Under the pieces are notes generated by a model that was given only the letters and a program-made list of their open reading frames with translations, had not been told where the DNA came from and ran no database searches. DNA of 64,000 nt, from positions 248,001 to 312,000 of the forward strand of contig WHUZ01000003.1 of NCBI GenBank assembly GCA_015179045.1. Direction: 5' to 3'. Below are positions 33,201-43,340 of the stretch, piece by piece. The position numbers and the translations under genes were made by a program. Position 1 is the first letter of the stretch. Each line of letters starts with the position of its first letter. This DNA is from Kalaharituber pfeilii (lineage: Eukaryota > Ascomycota > Pezizomycetes > Pezizales > Pezizaceae).

Positions 33201-33360
33201 TTTTTTTTTTAAAAAAATATCATGCATCCCCGCTTACCGGCCCGGCCAGGCCATACCCTTGGTCTGGCCGGTTGGGAACACGGGGCCCTGGGTCGGAAGC
33301 CTCAATTCCGGGAGGCAAGCATAACGTGAACCCACGAGTTAGCCCATCATAATAATATTG
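33201..33360. repeat. Retroelement-like GC-rich segment, unassigned
   Basis: A T-run joined to an A-run (33201-33217) is followed by a GC-rich segment with inverted GGCCAG / CTGGCC repeats and then CATAACGTGA and CATCATAATAATATT. The last part resembles the end near 2894-2926. It may be a copy of the second LINE family, but no boundaries or duplications are clear. Confidence 0.3.
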
Positions 33361-34033
33361 AGAGGCCTGATTTCATGTGTCCTGTTTTAAAGGTGGAGGC
33401 ACTTTCATGCTTAATTCAACTCATAACTATACTCTTCCCATTGTGATCTCGGTGTACGAACTCAACATGGTACTAATATGGTCGACTTGGCTTTGTCTCT
33501 GACACGAAATGCATATGGTAAGCTTCAGGCCAGCATTATAGGTGAAAGATAGCAAGAGGAAAAGGATGACGATAATATGGAGTTTCACCAGTTAAATCAA
33601 ATCTACATGCTATTCTGTGACACTCATTCGATATTCAACTGAATTCAAGCACCTATGGCCCTTGAATCGAGGCTAGGGTAGCTGTTACAAGGAAGTCGCC
33701 TCAACGCTGTCTAATTTTCTTTTCCAAATACCCGACACTGCGGTTTTCCCCCGAGGGGCAAAATCGCGAGGAATCTTCTCAACACCTCGTTGCCAACACA
33801 CCCAACACACCAACCCCGCGCCAAGAACCAATAGGAGACACCGAAGACGACGCCAACACCCAATAAGATTCCTAGAAAGCCGAGGAGAGAATTTCACCCC
33901 GCCGAGATACCGTCCTGGGGACTCTTGAGAGATCGACTAGAACTCGACCTAGGCATCATTGTCGGGTCGTTATGGAGGAACTACCAAGACCAAAACCCAT
34001 CCAAAGGGTCGGTCTTAACAGTACGCTTCCTAG

Positions 34034-34786
34034 ATGACACATGGAGCAGGGTGGAGATTACCGCAGGAGATCCTCCGCCACCACCACCACCACCACCACC
34101 ACCACCACCACCACCGCCACCACCGCCACCGCCACTGGGTTCAGCCCCATCACGGGAATTCGACTGAACCAACCACCACCGCCACCACCACCACAGACTC
34201 AGCCCCATACTCAATATACACTCGGAAGCGCCGACCCCCACCCCGGAAGCGCCGACACCCACCCCGGGGCACACCACAAAGACGAACACCCGGAAGCGCA
34301 AGGGCAAGACGCCCATCGGCACAAGACCCATACGCCCTGAAGCGCCAGCTGAGCGACAAGGAAGCCGAGAGAATTGTCGCTGCGGCACAGACACTGGCAG
34401 GCAGTGCGCCCGCCACCGCCCAGAACACTCAAACCACACCAGAACCTGACCCACGACCCCGGACCCTCCTCCCACGTCCCAAAGCCAGATTCCAGCCCCC
34501 GACCCGCCCTGAAAGCCCCACCGCGAGACAAGGCATTGTCATACACGGCATAGCCCTGAGGAAAGACTTGGGGAATGTTCAAAGATGGTTGGAGGCGTCC
34601 AACAAAGACATAGGCAAGATCACCGGAATCAGATGGCTACGTAAGAAGACAATCCTACTCGAGGAGGGCAAGAAGACAAGTTCCGTGGTAGTTTACCTGG
34701 AGACACCAACGGAAATCGGGAAAGTCAGACTCGGAGGAAGGTGGTTGAAGACCAACGTGTATGAGACAGACAGGGGAAGGAAGTAG
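34034..34786 (+). CDS. ORF1 (Gag-like) protein of the half-LINE
   Basis: Frame of 250 residues. Residues about 15-110 derive from (CCA)n and Arg/Pro-rich sequence and are poorly constrained. A predicted helix (KRQLSDKEAERIVAAAQTLA) is followed by a compact C-terminal domain: GIVIHGIALRKDLG, W-L-E-A-S-N-K-D-I-G-K-I, GIRWLRKKTILLEEGKKTSS, VVVYLETP, RLGGRWLKT and a terminal RGRK. This resembles ORF1/zinc-knuckle proteins of fungal Tad-type LINEs, without the zinc knuckle. The second copy at 32351-32633 conserves the same domain and stop position, so the short form is probably authentic rather than an accident of one copy. The N-terminus is uncertain: a different frame upstream (33925-34060) also reads protein-like, implying a frameshift or a downstream start. 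Confidence 0.6.
   Translation: MTHGAGWRLPQEILRHHHHHHHHHHHHRHHRHRHWVQPHHGNSTEPTTTATTTTDSAPYSIYTRKRRPPPRKRRHPPRGTPQRRTPGSARARRPSAQDPYALKRQLSDKEAERIVAAAQTLAGSAPATAQNTQTTPEPDPRPRTLLPRPKARFQPPTRPESPTARQGIVIHGIALRKDLGNVQRWLEASNKDIGKITGIRWLRKKTILLEEGKKTSSVVVYLETPTEIGKVRLGGRWLKTNVYETDRGRK
34076..34138. repeat. (CCA/CCG)n trinucleotide repeat
   Basis: About 20 CCN triplets, mostly CCA, inside the half-LINE ORF1 region. All units are triplets, so length change would not shift the frame. Confidence 0.9.
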
Positions 34787-36237
34787 GAAGGTCACAGACA
34801 CGACTCTGGGTGTGTTTAGCTACCCGCATCACGAAGGACACGCGGGCAATACATGTATTTAGTGTTTAGTTTGGTTTTTCCTTTTCTTTCTTCTTTTAGT
34901 TAACTTATACCTCGCCATAGCCCATAGGGCGGCCTGCGAGTAATGATATAAAAAAAAAAAAAAAAAAAAATCAACGCTGTCCGCTACGGCTGGGCAGTAT
35001 CACGTGGCCATGAACTCCTATTGAACAAGGGTCAACAACATATAATCAGTTCATTAACGCTTTTCGGAGAATGCAAGTCCTAATGATTGCTGAAGATTGG
35101 TCACTATGACGAAAAAATTACTTATCAATAGGTTATTTGTTTGAATTGCCACTAGCATATTTGTGAGTTTAATTCTTAAATGGGGAGGAGAACGCACTTG
35201 TACATTCCGATGGGCCGCTATGCGCTGCTGTTCAATGATTGATGCTAAAGTATCCTTTCAAGTCATACAAATTTCTTCATTCCGTACGATGATCAATACT
35301 ACAGGCCTCGAATAGTCCATTCTGGACTTGCCGGTTCAGCTATCACCGATGTGTAGCTGAGATGAACATTGAATTACGCTCACAACCGTCTTGCAGATAT
35401 ACCTCATTTGTCTATACTCCTTGTGAGCTGTATATGGTAAGTACCGTACATGAACATTATTAAGTAATAGGCTCTGGCACTTCGTATTCGTCGTTTTGCT
35501 ATTTTAGCAGCGAATATAGCATCAACACTAGCAAATCAACAGTTACTACTGTGTTTCACCACATCTCGACGCACACCACAATTCGACGCACTTTCCTACA
35601 AAAACTAGTCACACAGAAGAGCGTGTATCTCAACCACTAGAGCAGAATTTTGTAAGCGCTATTTAGAGACACTAAATAAATACTTGTTCTTCATGTTTAG
35701 CACCTCTGCTTGCTCAAAAAAACCATTCTCAAGGAATTATGGCACAGCAAAATTTGTAACAATGTCTTGGCATCTATTTGTATGGGATTCTCATGCAATA
35801 TTTCAACGGACTGAACATACTACTCTTTTTCAGCACTATCACACCAATGGCCATAGTAGTCCTACCTACTTCACTTTTGACCCACTGTCAGGTGGCGCAC
35901 TTTAGTGCATGCATAGCGCTTCTGAGTATTTTCCCCTACCCCCGAGTACCTACATTAACATTCCAATCTGGGAACAAGAAACAAACTCCTCCGACTGCGT
36001 ATGCATACTTCTAGACAGATCTCATATTTCGTGAAGAGATGGCATTCCTTCGTTTTTCGGTATAATTCTCCATCTGCAATATCATCCGGTTGTGACAAAA
36101 CGGCACCTTTGAGATCCCCTGTTAAAATACATGACTACAAGCAAACAGAACCGGCATGCTTGTGACCTCCTTAACACTTAATCTATGAACCATAAGGGTA
36201 ACCCTCAGCCTCGTATGCAATGTAAGAAATTATGTGG

Positions 36238-38221
36238 TTATTTGCCCAGGCCCAGTCCCACATCTTTCTCACTATCAACCGTGCCTCCTGCATTGAACCA
36301 TTCTTCCCCAATTAGCTCCTGCGAAGTCGCCCTCTTCGCTGGATCCACAACCAACATCCTACGCAAACATTTTGCCAAGTCGCTGATATCTTTTGAACTG
36401 AACCATTCTCCACTTCCACCATCATATTCGCCACTAAATTTTTGATATACATATTCCATTTCATCCTCGAGGGTTCTCCAGCCTTCCAAGCATTCATCGT
36501 ACTCTGCCAGAAATTGTCAGAATTTTTGCCATCATATATAATGAAAAATGACTTACGGTGGATTTGATGATCGGTGAAAACCCCTTTTTCTATTGCTTCA
36601 TGGACCCATCCCTCAGGCACGTCGCCTAGCACTTTTGCAAAAAGTTGTGGAAATTCAATATCGAACATGACCATGAATAGCGGCCGGCCCATGGCTAGTT
36701 CAAAAATCTAGTTACAGTGTCAAGTTAGAAGCTAAATACGTATTCATTGTTGTTGTGCATCGGATGTTTTGGCAAGATTAAACATTACGCTACGGGGTAT
36801 ACGAGAGGAGAGCTTATACTCCTCAACGGACATTAACTTACAGTATTCCCCAAGCTCCAGATATCCACAGCTTGAGTCAGCGAATGCTGGAAGATCTGTT
36901 CAGGTGATTTAAGCGGGAGGGGGTTATCCAGGCTTTGCGGAGGTTCATTGATAAAAAACGCTGTGGAGAAGAAAGGTGTTAGTAGTGGCACAGGCATACA
37001 AAACAGCCGGATTGACTCAGACCTCCTCCAAAGTCGATGAGCTGAATTTCGTTGAAGTCTGGAAATGGGTTGAGCTTCTTGTATCCAGTTGCCATCACAA
37101 GATACTCAGGAGTATTCGGACCACATGGAGCGCCATCGATACGGGTTACTAACCCTGTCATGGGCTCACCAAGCATGTCTTCAATCCTGTCACCTGCGAG
37201 AGTATCTAGACCGGGATAGCGAAAGAGCACATTGCCCACATGGATATCTATTTAATACCGTAAGTCAGAGTGCATGAGGTTGGATTAAGGCAACAATCAA
37301 AGCAACACGCACCTCCATGAGCAACACCACATTCATGTAAATAGTCCACAGCCAGCATAAGTTGCCTGGACACCATTCGTGTCAGTTTAGCTGTCAAGCG
37401 TTCACCCTTACAACGCTCCCCGACGAAAGAAGCTATAGGGCCAACAACATCCATTACGAGACAGAGATGACGGCCGTTGGGTCCGTCAAGGTAAAAACTG
37501 TCTATAAGGGTGGGAATATATCTTTTACCAGCATGGCTGAGTGTAGAACAAGAAAGGTGCCTTAGGATGCGGAGCTCTCGGGAAGAATGCTCTTCAGATT
37601 GATCTGCGACAACAATTTTGATGCTGACATTGCGATTATTTCTAAATCCAGTTAGCTTTATTGATACCCAGCAAAGACGCAGACTTACACTATGTCCTTT
37701 GCCAACCACACAGTCCCGAACGCACCAAAGCCTAGCTTGTGCAAGATCTCATAACGATCATTCTGTAAACGTGCCCCGAGGAGCAAAGGATGAAACCCGC
37801 CTGGCTTGTAATTTTGTACATCTTCAGCTGGCACTGTTGACCTGTATATCCAGTCCATATCTTTGGTAATTGCCTGGCCCGCAAGCGATCGCAACAGCTG
37901 CAGGTCTCGATTCTGGGTTCGATTCGAGCCCGTAATAAATGCTTGAAGGTTACGACGCAGCCACAGGGGAGAGATGGGAGAGAAGGGAGAGAGGGGAGAG
38001 AAGAGAGAGAGGGCAGAGAAGAGAGAGAGGGGAGAGAGGGGAGAGAGAGGAGACAGATGCAACAGGTGTGCAATGCGACTCCGTGTTTGCTTGGGGAGAT
38101 TCAGAAAGCTGACTCGGTGGAGTTGAGAAGGAGATATCATGTTCTGATTTGCGAATGGCCGGCTGGCTTCTAGAAATATAAGCCTCACCCTTGGCTTGCG
38201 CCGCACTTTCGCATCAGACAT
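36238..38221 (-). CDS. SRPK-like serine/threonine protein kinase
   Basis: Six exons are inferred on the minus strand (38221-37689, 37641-37313, 37247-37023, 36960-36842, 36707-36557, 36503-36238), summing to 540 residues. Kinase landmarks in order: Y-K-P-G-G-F-H-P and RYEILHKLGFGAFGTVWLA (P-loop); VSIKIV (catalytic Lys); HECGVAHGDIHVGN, the catalytic loop in the variant form common in fungal SRPK-family kinases; LIDFGG (metal-binding Asp); SPEQIF and DIWSLGNTIFELAMG. SR-protein kinases phosphorylate Arg/Ser splicing factors; many fungal relatives have unknown targets, so the substrate is not inferred. The N-terminal ~80 residues contain a Ser-Pro-Leu repeat encoded by a GA-type microsatellite (37972-38053). 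The first Met is taken at 38221; a later start is possible. Confidence 0.8.
37972..38053. repeat. GAGAGG-type microsatellite inside a kinase exon
   Basis: An imperfect purine repeat of GAGAGGGGAGAGAAG-like units on the plus strand. It is read on the minus strand as Ser-Pro-Leu / Leu-Phe-Ser repeats ahead of the kinase domain. Confidence 0.85.
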
Positions 38222-38310
38222 TTGGCCGTAAGGGCTTGGCGAGTAGTCTGTACCCCGCTATTTGCACTGTTACATATTGCAATTGATCCTATGCGAAACC
38301 ATACTTACTA

Positions 38311-38611
38311 GACAGAAAAATAAGTATTTGGACAGGGGAGAACTGCATATTTATGCGTCATGCAATATTTGGTAGAAACTAGCATATGTTCATATGCTTG
38401 GCTAGTGATAGCCCATAAGACTAGTCCAAATTTCGTGATAGGGTGTCCAAATTTATTATGTAAGAAAGTATTTGGACAGCTGACATAATGAATTTGGACT
38501 TTTACACCTATTCTTTACCGCCAAGCATACAAAAATATGTTAGTTTCCACCGAATATCGCATAGCGCATACAATGCATCTATCCCCCTGTCCAAATACTT
38601 ATTTTTCTGTC
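38311..38611. mobile_element. 301-bp MITE, same family as 24786-24865, TA duplication
   Basis: Left end GACAGAAAAATAAGTATTTG (38311-38330) continues GACAGGGG; the right end (38584-38611) is its exact inverse. TA flanks both sides (38309-38310, 38612-38613). The right arm CCCCTGTCCAAATACTTATT aligns with CCCCTGTCCGAATACATATT of the 80-bp MITE, so both belong to one family. Internal copies of GTCCAAATT / AATTTGGAC form further inverted repeats. No transposase. Confidence 0.8.
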
Positions 38612-38934
38612 TACATAGTATGTACAGTTGCGGTAAAAAGAAGTGCGACTCCAGCAATAACTGAGAACTGATGCAGTACCAAATATTGATAGCTATTAAA
38701 AGAAACACATTGTCGTACATATGTGCACCATCTCCCTTCTTGGGAGCAATCTATATCACGGTAAGTAAGCAGGTAAATTGGCTTTAACAGGTCTGTTGCA
38801 ATTGTTGATAGGTCAAACTGCCGAAACAATTAAGTTATGTGGATGAGCATGCCATGTCGGCATTCATCCCATACCGGCAACCTGTGAATTATATTTTCAG
38901 ATTTAGTGATAATTGAGATCGTTGCTATAATGTA

Positions 38935-39010
38935 TGCCACCAACAAGCGCTACGAGTGGAACTCTATGCGCCGCCAACAAGCGCCATGATGCTATGCGCC
39001 ACCAACAAGT
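38935..39010. repeat. Short tandem repeat, three units
   Basis: TATGC-GCC-ACCAACAAG-like units recur at about 38934, 38967 and 38994 with spacing of 33 and 27 bp. Function unknown. Confidence 0.5.
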
Positions 39011-41703
39011 GTTACCATAAACGGTTTTCACAGTTTGTTCTGAGGGTTCCTCTTGCATGTCATACGTGGTACTCTGGCCAGCGAAGCAATAATCCTCGAG
39101 CTCAGTTGAGTCGTCAACATGGAGACGGACGGAGTATAAGAATCGTGAAAATGTCTGCATTCCGTGATTAAACTGTAGTACAGTACCTCGGTCGTATCAC
39201 CCTCGAATCAGTGCCCATCTCCACTCTCGATAAATTGCAGACTACATTCAACTGTAAGTCATCGTTGCGGTATGATTCCTTACAAATATTACCCTGTCTG
39301 ACACGATGGGTGATAGAGCACAACAAAATATGGCTCCAACCGTCGTGTGGTTCTCAGGCAATACTCCCTCCGAAACTAGTCCCTATGCAATTACGACGGT
39401 GAACGGTTGCTCAGCAGCAGCGCAGCATGCTGATTTTCAGAATTATGGTTATATGGAAATCCGGTATGTATTAAGCATTGATTTTGATGCTTGTAATTTA
39501 TAGCTAATGTTATGAACCTGGTGACAGGAATGGCATGCACACATCCAGGAGTGACAGCAAGAAGCATTGTACTGTCCGTGTGAAGGCAGTTGCAACGAGT
39601 AAAGTATACCAGGTTGCACACATTTATCTAGATTTGGTTACTAGTGTATATCTACGTCATGAGTTGTTTCCCACTATACACCATGAGTAGATGAGGTTGC
39701 GAGGAGAGTCAAATATGTTGGTAGATATGGACATACCTACGTTACTCATGTCCGTTAATATCTGCTTGTGCTATTGCGTTGTTGCTTGCGTTGTTGCTGG
39801 ATTGTTATTTGCTTTGGCCCTGGAATGGCCTGCCGTTTTGAATTAAAGTAGAGAGACACTTTCTCAGTTATTATAGTTTGTACTTTTCCGAGTGAATGTT
39901 ACTTACGACCCTCCGACCGTAGCCATAGTCTTGTGATTAAAGGGCTTCCCCTAGCTGTATATTGATTCACTTGATTTTATTCGGTCCATTTTAATATATT
40001 GCATAGTTGGCATGCTGATATATATTTTCAGATGCTCTTCCGATACTATTTATGTACAATATTTCTATGAGAATAAAAATATTTTGAACAACACAACAAT
40101 TACTTTGAGGATTATGTTGATGCCATTCATGTATATCTCCATAGGCCAAATGAAGTGTTTAAATTTTTTATTGAATTAATTGCAGGTGCAGTGGGTAGAT
40201 TTCCATATCTGCAATTTTACTGCAAAAAATAGGTGCCAAGACTTATGTGAAAATGTGCAAAAATATATAATTCATTCATAACTACTTCTTTCCAAAAGGA
40301 GGGATGCAGGGTCTGAAGAATGACACTTGCTCTAAGCCTCCTAAAAGGCGCTAGAAAAGTAGATTCTGTGCGTGGGGATATACAGGTTCTCATTCGCTCA
40401 GTTTTGGTGGGAAAGTGCGTCGAATTCTGGTGCGCATCGAGATGTGATGAAACACAGTATACAATACCACATCCTTTACAGGGCTATAAACGAACCAGCC
40501 ACCTGAAGGCCTCACTCTGGTATTTCTTGGTGTTATTCTCAGCTTCAGGATTCCTTCGCTCTTGACCTGCCCGGCCTTGTTTGATTTATTATGAAAGTTG
40601 AATGCTGGTTGCTGTAGCATCGATTGGTAAATTCGGCCTCAACATTGTACTCACAAGCTGTCTAAGGAGAATCGCTAACAGGGGCTATAAATTTGTTCCT
40701 CTAGAGATCTGCAGGCCCTAGAAAGTACGGTATTATCACTCATGCGTATCCTCACATATCAGCTCTAGAACTAACTTCTGTGTATGGAGGCCCCGTGGAG
40801 CTCAAAAAGCTCAAGGTAATGCTACAAGTGGAGAGCGAGATTCAAATTCTGAGTGATTGATCTCGAGATCACAATTTTTACGCCACTAATATCGCATATG
40901 ACGGCATTTGCTGAGGTGAACCGCGAAGGTGCTGTTACAGCGCAATATCTTTAAATTCTTTATTTGCCTCATAAGAATAAATTACCGGTATGAGTGATAT
41001 ATGAATCTTCAACCATTTCATTTAAGCAACACTAAGTGAAGGAGAGCTCATATTTGGCAAACGATAGAAGTATGTAAAGAAGTGATGCCCAACGCTCTTT
41101 TAAACTTACGGTAAGAGAGTTCTATATCAGTGAGTCCTCAGAAGGTAATGCTCGCTCAACAGTCAACGCAGGCTCAACCCGCTGTCCGAATAATTACTGC
41201 AAATCTCACCAATTAATGGTTTTTATACTTCAAAATTTCTTTTTACTGCAAGAGTCTGTCCTTTTTTAAGAGAGCCTGCGTTTGCTCTGGGAGAAATGTT
41301 TCTTGATATCAAACCCAGCAGCTTTTTTTTAGAGCATTATATGGTACGACAACGTGTCACCTCAGCGCGATCCATTCTGTGAAAGGTGCCACCAGAATTG
41401 ACATATACTCAAAGAGTTCAATTTACATGGACTACGTCTCACCTAATGGGAATATGTATGTATAGCCGCAAACGATAGTTCCATTCCACATATATGTGTA
41501 CTCTCAACGCCCCCTGAGCTCTAGGGCATGAACTTCAAAGTGTATCAAATGCAAGGCAGGAGATTTGAAATTACAGTACGCTAATTTTTTACAAATCTTC
41601 AATAGTCAGATGTCAATCAAAGCTCCAGAGATGCCATTGCTTAAGCCCAATGCAAGTTATTGTCAAAAATATAGAGTCCATGTAACATACCAGCACTAAG
41701 TGG

Positions 41704-41721
41704 TACTCTGATTCGAGACTA
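41704..41721. repeat. Diverged mini-element
   Basis: TACTCTGATTCGAGACTA differs from the 19-bp copy at 14563 by a few bases. No target duplication visible. Confidence 0.35.
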
Positions 41722-42475
41722 GTAACACACATGTCCAAAGTTCCAGAAGCCCAGTTCAAATAAAAGGCATTGGCATCTTCCTTTGACATATCATCCTTCT
41801 ATGCTGTAGGTATGAATTTCCACAAAAATGGATTGTTACATTCGCTGCATGGGCGTACGAAACAGGAACTTAGAGATATTCTACAAAGAGTTTCGTCGAA
41901 TGCGGCCAACCTCAACATAAAAATGCAAATTCCAAATCTGTACCACTCATTGGAAAATAATATTCGATCCTATGCTTCGCCATCGATTTCTTTTGCTGTC
42001 AGCCCATTACGAGACGTACATGCATCCTGTATGCACATAGGATCCATTCACAGCATTCATTCTGATCAAACTCAAGCTAGATATACTAACCATAAACACC
42101 ATGGGGTCTTATTTTGAGATCTTATTTGAAGTTCTTCTGTTAGCATCAGAGCAAGAATCGAGAAAATCCAGCTTTCTAGGGCTTGCCACTATTACTCTCC
42201 TGACGAGAATCCGCCGCAGAAGCATGTGCATCTTCACGATGCTCCGTACTCGACATTATTACCTTTATCGTTTTTCAGGCACATGAGATCGGCGCCTCAT
42301 GCAGAAGGTTTCGGTTCCAATGAGCTGGTACTCCCATGCCAACATCTGTACCTCGAAACGGCTGAATGAATTTAATTATACCTTCCAGCAAAGGAAAATT
42401 TTATATATAGATATGGCATTTCCAGTCCCTTGAGGTCCCCATCTCTCTCCCCACGCCGCCAGCAAGACAACAACG

Positions 42476-42856
42476 ATGCTTCCATACACCATCTGCATCG
42501 TTTTTCTTCTCAGCTTACTGGAGCACTTCGTATGGGCATACGAGTGCGTCGTTGATGCAAAAAGTGCCCATGCCCCGGATATCGCTGCTGCCAGTACAGT
42601 GATAAGAGTGATGGGTCGAAAGCGCTGCCCCGACCAAAGTGCCCCAAAAGACTCAGATTGCGTAGTCATCCTGTCCCACAAGACAGCGATGATTACAGCT
42701 TGTGGTCCCCGTGGATCATCAATTTCCTGCCAAAAGATGGCTGACGAAGTTGATGAAATCCGGGAAAGGTGCCTGAAAATGACTGGGGGCACACTCAGGG
42801 CACAAGGTTACCACTACGTTGGTGACCTGAGGATCAATGTGTTGAGTCCGCCGTGA
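42476..42856 (+). CDS. Small secreted cysteine-rich protein
   Basis: A single exon of 126 residues. A clear signal peptide (MLPYTICIVFLLSLLEHFVWA) precedes a mature part with six cysteines (24, 51, 62, 76, 85, 99), enough for three disulfides. The C-terminal part reads D-E-I-R-E-R-C ... G-G ... Y-V-G-D-L-R-I-N-V, a layout seen in many small fungal secreted proteins, but I cannot assign a named family. Fungal proteins of this type include apoplastic effectors and surface proteins; size, signal and cysteines are the only evidence here. It is isolated between repeat-rich intergenic regions. A TATATATAGATATGG box lies about 65-80 bp upstream of the start. Confidence 0.6.
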   Translation: MLPYTICIVFLLSLLEHFVWAYECVVDAKSAHAPDIAAASTVIRVMGRKRCPDQSAPKDSDCVVILSHKTAMITACGPRGSSISCQKMADEVDEIRERCLKMTGGTLRAQGYHYVGDLRINVLSPP

Positions 42857-43296
42857 GCGGAATAACGGCGCACTCGGGAATAATTTTGAACTTTGGTAAG
42901 AGGAGCCCATTGTCTTTACTCCCAAGATGATAATATTGTTGCTAACAGGCCGCACATAATAGCCAACCAATACCCCCGACTTCACCACATTCTCATGGCA
43001 GCTCTCGTCTTCTAGCTTAGCTCCTAGTTTTTCTATACCATCACGAGGACTGTAAGTTACCACATCGATCTCCATTAGAATATTAAATATCATAAGACGA
43101 TATCTAACCTCCACAATGGGTCTCAAGGCCAGAACACCCAGTTACAAGCATCTTTCTTTTCGTTTTTGGAGTTTGTATTTGGGTTTGTCCCCAATTTTCT
43201 TTTCTCATTTGTCTCCTTTCGTAAGTGCTTTGGATAGACAAAATTGCAGCGGGTAGTCAGCATTGGAGCAACTTGATTTTAATTGTCACCAAAAGG

Positions 43297-43299
<3 letters not shown>

Positions 43300-43340
<41 letters not shown>
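43300..43340. repeat. Poly(T) tract, 41 bp
   Basis: Uninterrupted T run. No retroelement 3' end or flanking duplication is recognisable beside it. Confidence 0.8.

Larger units (their letters stand above)
33712..34970 (+). mobile_element. Apparently complete non-autonomous 'half-LINE' encoding only an ORF1-like protein
   Basis: Exact TCAACGCTGTC at 33701-33711 and 34971-34981 brackets 1259 bp that ends in a 20-A tail. The 3' UTR (34787-34950) holds GCGGGCAATACATGTA and the stem-loop CTCGC-CATAGCCCATAGGGC-...-GCGAG shared with all other copies. The only long ORF is 34034-34786; no endonuclease or reverse transcriptase sequence fits. It therefore looks like a full element moved in trans by a Tad-like LINE, analogous in layout to the mammalian HAL1 half-L1. 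Confidence 0.75.
29623..36237. other. Long transposon-rich intergenic region
   Basis: No host gene supported over 6.6 kb. It holds four LINE-type insertions (30705-30764, 31034-31087, 32169-32633, 33712-34970), a bare poly(A) stretch at 31221-31266, two mini-element termini at 31281-31290 and 31308-31319, and another retroelement-like end around 33201-33360. The remaining sequence (29.8-30.6, 35.0-36.2 kb) shows nothing I can assign. Confidence 0.6.
38222..42475. other. Intergenic region with a MITE
   Basis: No gene strongly supported in 4.2 kb. A 301-bp MITE lies at 38311-38611. A short threefold repeat of TATGCGCC(A/G)CCAACAAG occurs around 38935-39010. A two-exon reading around 39315-39690 is possible but unconvincing. 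A diverged mini-element end lies at 41704-41721. Nothing else recognised. Confidence 0.5.

Noticed and set aside
34150..34582. Long minus-strand frames opposite the half-LINE ORF1
   Set aside because: They are mirror frames of a GC-rich coding/repeat region and encode low-complexity Gly/Trp/Cys sequence.
37910..37935. GGGTTCGATTCGAGCCC, B-box-like
   Set aside because: It is inside a kinase exon and lacks the rest of a tRNA.
39315..39690. Possible two-exon small gene (start at 39327 region, intron near 39464-39526, frame ending about 39690)
   Set aside because: A GTATGT..ACAG intron joins two open frames, but the protein is short, has no motif or homology I recognise, and no convincing start context or upstream exon.
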